Assembly (NCBI GenBank): GCA_905235875.1
Contig: CAJONL010000097.1
Location: 1-11,213 of the forward strand
DNA: 11,213 nucleotides
Direction of reading: 5' to 3'
Origin: an uncultured Bacilli bacterium
GTDB taxonomy: Bacteria; Bacillota_I; Bacilli_A; RF39; UBA660
The translations under genes and the position numbers were made by a program. Below the pieces are notes generated by a model. That model was not told the origin of the DNA, did no database searches, and saw only the letters and a program-made list of their open reading frames with translations. Positions 5,882 through 11,213 of the stretch are shown here, piece by piece (position 1 is the stretch's first letter; each line of letters opens with the position of its first letter).

Positions 5882-6859
5882 TTATTTTTGAAATGGTTTT
5901 AAATCTTTTACTGCATCTTCTCTTGTTATTTCTTTATCGTTATTATCAATATTAATTAGTTTATATTTAGTATTACCCATATTAAGTTCATGCATATATG
6001 ATAATTGTCTTAATCCGTGTCTTGACTCAATTCTTTCTACTAAAGCATGATTTTCTTCTTTTTTCATTGCATAGACTAAATCGACACAGGCAGTATCTAA
6101 AGCACATAAGTCTGTTGATGCTAGAATACCAACATTTGGTGTTACAACAGGCTCAGCATAAATTCCTTCACAGTCACAAGATGTACTCATATTTCTCATT
6201 ACGTTAATAAAGGTAATTTTATCTTTAAAATAATCTATAGTTGCTTTAGTACTTTCAGTCATTCTTTCCATGAATTCTTCTTTTGATATGGACCATTGAT
6301 CTTTTCCTGGATAGGTATGAATCATAGCTTTACCAATTTCTCCATCTGCACATCCTATTCCAATATTTTTATTTCCGCCACCAAAGCCACCCATAGCATG
6401 ACCTTTAAAATGGGTTAGGGCAATCATAGAATCATAATTAGTTATATTTTTTCCCATGCTCATATGATCAAACCATTTTCCATTTTCTACTGGTAAATTA
6501 ATTGTACCATCTTCATCCATTATATCTATAGGGCAAAAATTAAAACCATTTACTTCGAGTGATTCTCTATGCTTTTCAGTTGTATCTCTATCACCATCAT
6601 AATATGTATTTGTTTCAACAATAGTAGCAGTAGGGCACTTATCTTTTATAAACTCTTTTACCCAACTAGAAGGTATAATATTAGGACCATTTTTTTCTCC
6701 AGTGTGAAGCTTAATAGCAATTTTTCCTTCAATATTTTTATTTACTTTTTCATATATTTTCTTTAGTCCTTCAGGACTTAAATCTTTTGTAAAATAAACT
6801 ACAGATTCTTTACTATCTCTTTTTTCATAAGGTATATATTTATTTCCATCTTTATTCAT
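5882..6859 (-). CDS. DUF362 domain-containing protein
   Basis: The protein matches the DUF362 family along its length: KIAIKLHTGEKNGPNIIP near the N-terminus, LTHFKGHAMGGFGGGNKNIG in the middle (about residues 148-167), CDCEG (C228, C230) and GILASTDLCALDTACVDLV toward the C-terminus. Many relatives are called Fe-S centre proteins and carry extra ferredoxin CxxCxxC repeats. This one has only the core, so metal binding would rest on scattered cysteines such as C228/C230. No signal peptide is seen; it is cytoplasmic. I prefer ATG 6859, because the weak AGAAGAG then sits 9 nt upstream. The ATG at 6868 would leave no spacing. It is the last gene of a leftward operon, 22 nt after the 4-TM gene, and is followed by a terminator. 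The biochemical function of the family is not settled. Confidence 0.88.
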   Translation of the reverse strand: MNKDGNKYIPYEKRDSKESVVYFTKDLSPEGLKKIYEKVNKNIEGKIAIKLHTGEKNGPNIIPSSWVKEFIKDKCPTATIVETNTYYDGDRDTTEKHRESLEVNGFNFCPIDIMDEDGTINLPVENGKWFDHMSMGKNITNYDSMIALTHFKGHAMGGFGGGNKNIGIGCADGEIGKAMIHTYPGKDQWSISKEEFMERMTESTKATIDYFKDKITFINVMRNMSTSCDCEGIYAEPVVTPNVGILASTDLCALDTACVDLVYAMKKEENHALVERIESRHGLRQLSYMHELNMGNTKYKLINIDNNDKEITREDAVKDLKPFQK

Positions 6860-6881
6860 ATTTATCATCTCTTCTATTTAA

Positions 6882-7367
6882 TTATAAGATAAAATTAATT
6901 ATTAATCCAGATAAAAAACATATAAATCCAGCAATTATTTCACCGATAAGAAAACCTTTTATATGAAATAAATAATTGTGATATTCTTTTATCATATCTT
7001 CAGTTCCTTTTATTATAAAGCGTTTATCATGACAAAACCAAATAATATCTAGTATTATTAAATCGTACAAATTTACTATTGTCCAAAGTAAAAAACCGTA
7101 TCTAAAACTATTAAAAAAAGTTGTATAGCCATTTATATATCTTAATATTAAACATATTATTATTAAGAAAAAAAGTGAGGCAAATATTTTTATTGTTTTT
7201 TTATTTTTATTAGTAGGTATTTTATTTTTATAATTATCTATACTTTTAACTCTTTCTTGGATTTTAGGTGGGTAATTGTATAATATGTTAATTGGATTTT
7301 TAGACATTATATAAACCATAATTGTAAAAAGAATGCATAAGATTATGCTTTCTATAGTTATAAGCAA
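6882..7367 (-). CDS. Small 4-TM conserved membrane protein
   Basis: About 161 residues with four hydrophobic helices: residues about 2-20, 58-78, 88-110 and 138-160. Between helices 3 and 4 is a strongly patterned polar segment, WFCHDKRFIIKGTEDM then KEYHNYLFHIKG, with Cys, His, Glu and Asp that could bind a metal or cofactor. I have the impression of a recurrent Clostridia/Bacilli membrane family but cannot name it. The start is decided by the ribosome site. AAGGAAGTGA matches the anti-SD at 9 of 10 positions and places a TTG at 7367 correctly. The GTG at 7376 is itself part of that site. The gene lies 26 nt after the CDF gene and 22 nt before DUF362, so it is the middle gene of an operon, and a role tied to metal transport is plausible. 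Confidence 0.75.
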   Translation of the reverse strand: MLITIESIILCILFTIMVYIMSKNPINILYNYPPKIQERVKSIDNYKNKIPTNKNKKTIKIFASLFFLIIICLILRYINGYTTFFNSFRYGFLLWTIVNLYDLIILDIIWFCHDKRFIIKGTEDMIKEYHNYLFHIKGFLIGEIIAGFICFLSGLIINFIL

Positions 7368-7393
7368 GATAATCACTTCCTTTATAATAATTA

Positions 7394-8278
7394 TTAATGA
7401 TGATGATGGTGATGTGGGTGACTATTAAGTTCTACATGGCAATATTTATCGTCACATGCTTCTTCTTCAGTTTCGAGTATAGCATGACATATATTATGTT
7501 TTTCTAGTTCTTCTCTTATTTTCTTTTTTAGATTTTTTATATTTTTAGATTTAGTAACAATATGCATAGTGGCGTAATTGTTATATCCATCTATACTCCA
7601 TACGTGAATATGATGAATATCATCTATTTCATTAATATCAATTAACTCTTTTTTTAACTTATCTATATCAATATCATTTGGAGTTTTTCCTAAAAACAAA
7701 TCTAGTACTTTTTTTAAATTCTTAAATGAATTAATAAATATAAATAATGCTACTCCAATTGACATAATAGGATCTATTATTTTAATATCAGTAAAGTTCA
7801 TAATAATAGCTCCAATTAGAACTATTAGCCATCCAAGTACATCTTCTGTCATATGAAGATGTACTGCCTTTTGATTAATTGAATCTCCTTCTTTAGTAGT
7901 ATAAAATGCAATAGAATTTAATATAACTCCAATAATTGCAAATATAATCATACCATTATAATTTATTACAGCAGGATTAAATAATCTATTTACAGCACCA
8001 ACAATTACTAAAATAGAACCTACGAGTAGAATAGTTGTAGTAATAACGCCACCTAAAACTGAGTATCTAATATATCCATAAGTATATTTATTGTCTGCTC
8101 CTTTTTTACTTTTCTTTTCCATAAAATAAGATATTCCAATTGATATGGCATCTCCCAAATCATGAATGCTATCAGAAATAATAGCTACAGAATTAGTAAA
8201 AAATCCTCCAAAAAATTCGAATATTGAAAAAAACAAATTTAGTATAAAAGCAATTAAAATATTTTTTTCAGTTTTCAT
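7394..8278 (-). CDS. Cation diffusion facilitator (CDF) transporter with a His6 C-terminus
   Basis: A 294-residue cytoplasmic-membrane antiporter of the CzcD/ZitB type, expected to export Zn2+ or a similar divalent metal in exchange for protons. TM2 carries SDSIHDLGD (D36, H39, D40, D43) and TM5 carries H142-MTE-D146, the usual intramembrane HD/HD metal site. Six TM helices span about residues 8-200, followed by the ferredoxin-like cytoplasmic domain (about 205-270, with HHIHVWSIDG). The end is unusual: C275, C280-H281, H287 and then six consecutive His (289-294) immediately before the stop. AGGATGTGA lies 5-6 nt before ATG 8278. It is the first gene of an operon with the 4-TM and DUF362 genes. 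Exact metal specificity cannot be read from the sequence. Confidence 0.93.
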   Translation of the reverse strand: MKTEKNILIAFILNLFFSIFEFFGGFFTNSVAIISDSIHDLGDAISIGISYFMEKKSKKGADNKYTYGYIRYSVLGGVITTTILLVGSILVIVGAVNRLFNPAVINYNGMIIFAIIGVILNSIAFYTTKEGDSINQKAVHLHMTEDVLGWLIVLIGAIIMNFTDIKIIDPIMSIGVALFIFINSFKNLKKVLDLFLGKTPNDIDIDKLKKELIDINEIDDIHHIHVWSIDGYNNYATMHIVTKSKNIKNLKKKIREELEKHNICHAILETEEEACDDKYCHVELNSHPHHHHHH

Positions 8279-8300
8279 TTATTATCACATCCTGTACTAA

Positions 8301-8309
8301 ATTATAGCA
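8301..8309 (-). promoter_or_regulatory. Extended -10 promoter of the CDF operon
   Basis: The minus strand reads TGCTATAAT, a perfect extended -10 (TGn plus TATAAT). The -35 position (8324-8329, AGAATA) is poor, which is common with extended -10 promoters. The expected start near 8294 leaves a leader of about 16 nt. No metal-regulator operator is evident. Confidence 0.6.
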
Positions 8310-8420
8310 TAATTAAAAAAAAATATTCTAGAGGTTAATATAAAAAAGTATATTTTTTATATTTAATCATACACTAGTATTAGCTTGTATTAAAATCTAT
8401 ATATTTTTAATAATATATAT

Positions 8421-8449
8421 GTAACAAATTTTAAATATAAAACTATAAT
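8421..8449 (+). promoter_or_regulatory. Promoter of the structured leader or small RNA before the CmpB-type gene
   Basis: GTAACA (8421-8426, 4 of 6 matches to TTGACA), a 17-nt spacer and a perfect TATAAT (8444-8449) predict a start near 8456. That is almost exactly the first base of the hairpin that begins at 8454/8455. Confidence 0.6.
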
Positions 8450-8454
8450 ATATT

Positions 8455-8522
8455 AGACGCTAGTCGCATATGTGTCTGCGTTTATATAGATTGAGAGCTG
8501 AAGCTCTCTTTTATTTTTTTTT
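8455..8522 (+). ncRNA. Candidate two-hairpin leader (attenuator) or small RNA
   Basis: The predicted transcript starts with an imperfect hairpin (8455-8483). AGACGC pairs with GCGTTT, then after a one-base bulge AG and CGC pair with GTG and CT around an ATAT loop. An alternative fold pairs AGACGC (8455-8460) with GTGTCT (8472-8477). Nine bases later comes a strong terminator hairpin with a T tract. The total is about 65 nt, ending 34 nt before the CmpB-type ATG. The GC-richer core stands out from flanks that are nearly all A/T. I could not match it to a known riboswitch or T-box consensus. No short ORF is evident. Confidence 0.4.
8493..8522 (+). terminator. Intrinsic terminator upstream of the CmpB-type gene
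   Basis: A perfect 6-bp GC-containing stem GAGAGC/GCTCTC (8493-8498 and 8503-8508) with a TGAA tetraloop is followed by TTTTATTTTTTTTT (8509-8522). No gene lies upstream on this strand, so it must end a short RNA or attenuate a leader. Confidence 0.8.
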
Positions 8523-8531
8523 AAAATATGG

Positions 8532-8537
8532 TAAAAT
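8532..8537 (+). promoter_or_regulatory. Possible second -10 box for the CmpB-type gene
   Basis: TAAAAT (8532-8537) lies 25 nt before the ATG, with a -35 region (8509-8514) inside the terminator T tract. It could express the gene independently of the leader, but would place the start at or just before the GGGAG ribosome site. It is weak and uncertain. Confidence 0.25.
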
Positions 8538-8556
8538 AATTTAGGGAGAGTAAAAA

Positions 8557-9084
8557 ATGAAAAGCAATAAATTAATAGATAATATTTTTTATTATGTTAT
8601 TATCTTTTTTCTGGCATCAGTAGTAGGTTATATTTATGAAGTAATCTATTGTATTGTTGACGACCATGAGCTTGTAAATAGAGGATTTTTATATGGACCT
8701 TATCTACCTGTTTATGGTTTTGGTGCTCTTGCAATGATATTAACATTAAAAAAGTTTACCAAGCATCCCGTAGCATTATATTTTATGGCAATAATTGTAA
8801 CAGGTATTACTGAGTATATAGCAGGATTATTCTTAGATAAAGTATTTCATGAAAGACTTTGGGATTATACAGGACTTTTACTCAATATTAACGGATATGT
8901 CTGTTTAAGATCTGTATTATCTTTTGGAGTAGGTGCTTTATTATTATTTTATTTTGCAGATCCATTAATTGTAAAAAAGATATTACCTATAAGAGAAAAA
9001 TATAAAAAAATAATAATTATACTAGTTACAGTAACAATTACTATTGATTTTATATTTACTTTAATATTTAAATATGTATTATAA
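8557..9084 (+). CDS. Putative ABC-transporter type IV / CmpB-family membrane protein (PF06541)
   Basis: A 175-residue integral membrane protein with five hydrophobic helices (about 10-30, 48-66, 72-95, 115-133 and 147-172). Family motifs are present: NRGFLYGPYLPVYGFGAL (41-58), LWDYTG and NINGYVCLRSVLSFGVGALL. These match the family annotated as putative ABC-transporter type IV (CmpB). No ATPase or other transporter gene lies next to it, so an ABC role is not supported by context. The function of the family is poorly defined. GGGAG (8544-8548) lies 8 nt before the ATG. Upstream is a terminator-bearing leader that may control expression. Downstream is a bidirectional terminator shared with the convergent MscS gene. 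Confidence 0.87.
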   Translation: MKSNKLIDNIFYYVIIFFLASVVGYIYEVIYCIVDDHELVNRGFLYGPYLPVYGFGALAMILTLKKFTKHPVALYFMAIIVTGITEYIAGLFLDKVFHERLWDYTGLLLNINGYVCLRSVLSFGVGALLLFYFADPLIVKKILPIREKYKKIIIILVTVTITIDFIFTLIFKYVL

Positions 9085-9111
9085 AAAGACTATTTCTAGT
9101 CTTATTTTTTT
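9083..9111. terminator. Bidirectional terminator between the CmpB-type and MscS genes
   Basis: The 7-bp stem AAGACTA/TAGTCTT (9086-9092 and 9097-9103) with loop TTTC is followed on the plus strand by A and seven T, and on the minus strand by a T run (plus A 9083-9087). The left end overlaps the CmpB-type stop codon, and the right arm overlaps the stop codon of the MscS gene (9102-9104). Confidence 0.8.
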
Positions 9112-10007
9112 ATAAATAAATCAAGTTCTTTATTTTTATTTTTTTCATATATTGCATTCCATATTTCACTTCTGGTATTTCTTGCTTTTCTAGGATGAAC
9201 TAAATATCTTATTGTAAGAATTAATGAGTCCTTATCTAGTTTTGTATAAATAATAGGTTTTAAATTATTATAATAAATTCTATAGTTTAAAGCAGCTTTA
9301 TTAAGCTCTTTTTTCATTTTAGTAGGAATACTCTTAACTATATCGTTACTATTCACTATATCATAAAGCACTTGTTTATTTTTTTCTAAATCTTTGTTTA
9401 TTTCAATTGGTACTTCGATTTCATTCCAAATATATTTAAAAGCCTTAGTGTAATTTTTTAAAGCATTTGTAAAAATTATTTCATTTGGAACAGCAACTAT
9501 TATACCAGTACTTTGTTCACTGTTTTCATTATCACTTATTTCTAGAAGTTCAAAGTTTAATGAATTAATATTAACAACATCACCAATTATATTTCTAGAG
9601 TTATGAGTTATTTCTATCCTATCCTCTACTTTAAATGGTTTATAAAGTGAAATATATATACCCGCAAAGAAATTTGTAATAATATCTTTTAATGCTAAAG
9701 TAATAGCAGCTGCTATGAAACTGATAAAAGTAATTACACTTTTAATTTGTGTTTTCCATATAACTATTACTGCAAGTACATAAAAAATGTATTTTATAAC
9801 TTGTAACTTTTTATTAAATATGTATAATTTTCTTTCATCTTTAATAATCTTGCTATTTATATAAGTAAGTAATTCATAAAAAAGTTTAATTAGTATTATA
9901 TTTGCAATTGTATATATCGTAAGAAGTATCGGTATTGCACTAAATCCTGTTATCGAAGCTATTTTATTTACAATATCATTTAATATATCAGAGTTTGCTG
10001 AATTCAT
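9102..10007 (-). CDS. Mechanosensitive ion channel, MscS family
   Basis: A 301-residue channel protein of the MscS type (usual length about 270-300), predicted to open under membrane tension and release solutes during hypo-osmotic shock. Helices lie at about 22-46 and 68-86, then the pore helix TM3 (about 89-118), which runs into LALKDIITNFFAGIYISLYKPFKVEDRIEI, the best-conserved MscS region. The beta domain follows (GDVVNINSLNFELLE, VAVPNEIIFTNALKNYTK), then an alpha/beta C-terminal domain. TM3 has few of the Gly/Ala pairs seen in E. coli MscS, so gating details may differ. AAGGAG (10015-10020) lies 7 nt before the ATG. It is monocistronic, with a 17-bp palindrome upstream and a shared terminator downstream. 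Confidence 0.92.
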   Translation of the reverse strand: MNSANSDILNDIVNKIASITGFSAIPILLTIYTIANIILIKLFYELLTYINSKIIKDERKLYIFNKKLQVIKYIFYVLAVIVIWKTQIKSVITFISFIAAAITLALKDIITNFFAGIYISLYKPFKVEDRIEITHNSRNIIGDVVNINSLNFELLEISDNENSEQSTGIIVAVPNEIIFTNALKNYTKAFKYIWNEIEVPIEINKDLEKNKQVLYDIVNSNDIVKSIPTKMKKELNKAALNYRIYYNNLKPIIYTKLDKDSLILTIRYLVHPRKARNTRSEIWNAIYEKNKNKELDLFIKK

Positions 10008-10039
10008 AATCTTTCTCCTTTTTTTTTAATTAATTTATA

Positions 10040-10056
10040 TTAACAATAATTGTTAA
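10040..10056. promoter_or_regulatory. 17-bp perfect palindrome upstream of the MscS gene
   Basis: TTAACAAT-A-ATTGTTAA (8+1+8) lies 33 nt before the MscS ATG and just downstream of a minus-strand TATAAT at 10065-10070. Further half-sites occur at 10062-10067 (ACAATT) and 10083-10089 (ATTGTTA). The arrangement fits an operator for a dimeric repressor covering the start of the leftward transcript. No T tract follows, so it is not a terminator. Confidence 0.5.
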
Positions 10057-10109
10057 AAAATACAATTATAAAACAAAAATAAATTGTTACTTTACATAAT
10101 TATATACAC

Positions 10110-10138
10110 TTGCTTATTATTTATATATATAGTATAAT
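10110..10138 (+). promoter_or_regulatory. Promoter of the SDR / YnbB-type operon
   Basis: TTGCTT (10110-10115), a 17-nt spacer and a perfect TATAAT (10133-10138) predict a start near 10145. The leader of about 15 nt contains the AGAGGT ribosome site (10147-10152). Confidence 0.65.
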
Positions 10139-10159
10139 CTAGCCCTAGAGGTCGATATT

Positions 10160-10894
10160 ATGGAATTTGAGGAAAAAATAGTTTTAATTACAGGAGGAGC
10201 AAAATCTTTAGGAAAAGAAATTGCTTATAATTTTGCTAAAAATGGTGCTAGGGTTATTATTAATTATAATAAGTCTTATGAAGAAGCAAAAAAAGTAAAA
10301 GAAGAAATAGATAAAAAATATAAAGAAGCTTATATAGTAAAAGCTGATATTTCGGATGAAGAAGAAGTAAAGAAAATGTTTGACGAAATTAAGAATGTTT
10401 ATTCTGGTATAGATATTATAGTTAATAATGCAGGAATAGCCCTTGATAATTTTATAGATAATAAAAGCTCTTCAGAGTTTAAAAGTGTTTTAGATGTAAA
10501 TTTATTAGGTACTTTCTTAGTTACAAAATATGCTAATGATTTATTAAATATGAATTCTTCTATAATAAATATATCAAGTGATAATGCTTTAAGGGGTTAT
10601 CCAGAAAGTATAGATTATGATGCTTCTAAAGCAGGAGTTTTATCACTTACTAAAAATTTTGCAAAGTATTATTCACCAAATACTCGTGTAAACTGTGTAC
10701 TTCCTGGTTGGATTGATACAGAAATGAATAAAAGCTTAACGAAAGAACAAAAAGAAAAGTATAAAAATAAGAGTTTACTTAATAGATTTGCAAATGCTAG
10801 TGAAATAGCAAGTGTAGTTTTATTTCTAGCTAGTGATAAAGCAAGTTATATTAATGGTACTTATATTTTAGTCAATGGAGGTTATAATGATTAA
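10160..10894 (+). CDS. SDR-family NAD(P)-dependent oxidoreductase (FabG-like)
   Basis: A 244-residue classical short-chain dehydrogenase, the usual length for the family. The cofactor loop is TGGAKSLG (11-18). NNAG follows strand 4. N114 (DVNLLGTF), S140 (NISSD), Y153 and K157 (YDASK) form the catalytic tetrad, with the standard 13-residue Ser-Tyr spacing. The C-terminus has PGWIDTEM and the terminal ASYINGTYILVNGGY, as in 3-oxoacyl-ACP reductases. NYNKS after strand 2 would suit NADP(H). It lies next to a PLP lyase gene rather than fab genes, so the fatty-acid FabG role is doubtful and the substrate is unknown. AGAGGT lies 7 nt before the ATG. Its 3' end overlaps the next gene by 8 bp, implying translational coupling. 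Confidence 0.92.
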   Translation: MEFEEKIVLITGGAKSLGKEIAYNFAKNGARVIINYNKSYEEAKKVKEEIDKKYKEAYIVKADISDEEEVKKMFDEIKNVYSGIDIIVNNAGIALDNFIDNKSSSEFKSVLDVNLLGTFLVTKYANDLLNMNSSIINISSDNALRGYPESIDYDASKAGVLSLTKNFAKYYSPNTRVNCVLPGWIDTEMNKSLTKEQKEKYKNKSLLNRFANASEIASVVLFLASDKASYINGTYILVNGGYND

Positions 10895-11213
10895 AGATTT
10901 GGATATAAATGAAAAAGTTTATAATATAGTACTTGAAGAAGAAAATAAATTAAAAGATGAATTTTTAAAATGTGACCAGCTATGCTTTTCAAATAGTACA
11001 AAAGTACTAAGAGCATTTAATTACTATAAAGTTTCTACAAATGACTTTATGGGTACTAATGGATATGGGTTTAATGATGTAGGAAGAGATAAAATAGAAG
11101 ACATATTTAGTATGATTTTAGGAGGTGAATCATCTCTTGTAAGAAGCCAATTAGTTTCTGGAACCCACGCTATTTCAACAGCTTTATTTGGAGTCTTAAG
11201 ACCAAATGACTTA
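10887..11213 (+). CDS. Methionine gamma-lyase family / YnbB-type PLP enzyme (5' part, truncated by the window)
   Basis: The frame is open for 109 codons from ATG 10887 to the window edge. The translation contains RAFNYYKVSTNDFMGTNGYG, FNDVGRDKIEDIFSMILGGE and LVRSQLVSGTHAISTALFG, the conserved N-terminal part of the Met_gamma_lyase family (PF06838; YnbB, older name aluminium resistance protein). GTNGYGFNDVGR and SGTHAI belong to the PLP-fold cofactor region. The active-site lysine lies beyond the window. Full-length relatives are about 400-430 residues, so roughly a quarter is present. GGAGG (10877-10881) lies 5 nt before the ATG, inside the SDR gene, and the two genes overlap by 8 bp. The true substrate of the family is uncertain despite the lyase label. 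Confidence 0.9.
   Translation, partial: MIKDLDINEKVYNIVLEEENKLKDEFLKCDQLCFSNSTKVLRAFNYYKVSTNDFMGTNGYGFNDVGRDKIEDIFSMILGGESSLVRSQLVSGTHAISTALFGVLRPNDL

Noticed and set aside
5998..6766. Rightward open frames (5998-6207 and 6569-6766) opposite DUF362
   Set aside because: They are antisense to a protein with conserved family motifs, and have no ribosome site or recognisable product.
7397..7420. The trinucleotide run (ATG/GTG on the plus strand) as a stand-alone microsatellite
   Set aside because: It is in frame and explained by the His-rich CDF C-terminus.
8455..8522. T-box, preQ1 or purine riboswitch before the CmpB-type gene
   Set aside because: No T-box core sequence, no preQ1-type short pseudoknot tail, and no purine three-way junction consensus could be found. 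It is kept only as an unclassified structured RNA.
1..11213. Mycoplasma-type code (UGA as Trp), CRISPR array or insertion sequence
   Set aside because: Tryptophans are encoded by TGG, the genes close correctly on standard stops, and no regularly spaced repeats or transposase-like frames were seen.

Overview
The window comes from a very AT-rich bacterial chromosome (by eye about a quarter G+C). Genes are closely spaced, Shine-Dalgarno sites are strong, and TATAAT -10 boxes and U-tailed hairpin terminators are common. UGG encodes tryptophan and no UGA is read through, so the code is standard. Together with the protein families (RmuC, DUF2779, CmpB-type membrane protein, Met_gamma_lyase/YnbB family, XRE regulator), this points to a low-GC Bacillota or Mycoplasmatota-like lineage, for example uncultured gut Bacilli/RF39-type or Erysipelotrichia-like bacteria. 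That placement is inference.

Layout from left to right. (1) The 3' end of a probable TVP38/DedA-like (VTT) membrane protein gene lies 1 nt before rmuC. A terminator follows, and tRNA-Gly(GCC) is packed directly against it with its own downstream terminator. (2) A leftward gene encodes an unrecognised 214-aa coiled-coil protein with a C-terminal CxxxH...CxxC zinc-type motif. Divergent from it is a GTG-started, unrecognised 355-aa acidic protein. (3) A DUF2779 protein appears to combine a Cas4-like PD-(D/E)XK nuclease and Fe-S cysteine set with an exonuclease-like C-terminal domain. It converges, with an 11-bp overlap, on an XRE regulator carrying a beta-rich tail. (4) A leftward three-gene operon encodes a CDF metal-efflux transporter with a natural His6 tail, a small 4-TM membrane protein and a DUF362 protein. 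(5) A divergent intergenic region holds a compact two-hairpin RNA or leader upstream of a CmpB-type membrane protein gene. (6) A leftward MscS-type mechanosensitive channel gene is separated by a 17-bp perfect palindrome from a rightward SDR oxidoreductase gene. The SDR overlaps by 8 bp the 5' part of a Met_gamma_lyase (YnbB-type) PLP enzyme gene, which runs off the window.

Most of the window looks like ordinary chromosomal backbone. I see no transposase, integrase, CRISPR array, phage module or obvious defence island. The less ordinary items are the dual-nuclease DUF2779 protein, the structured RNA before the CmpB-type gene, the XRE regulator with a possible toastrack-like sensor tail, the His-tailed CDF operon, and a recurring layout in which promoters overlap the terminator of the preceding gene.
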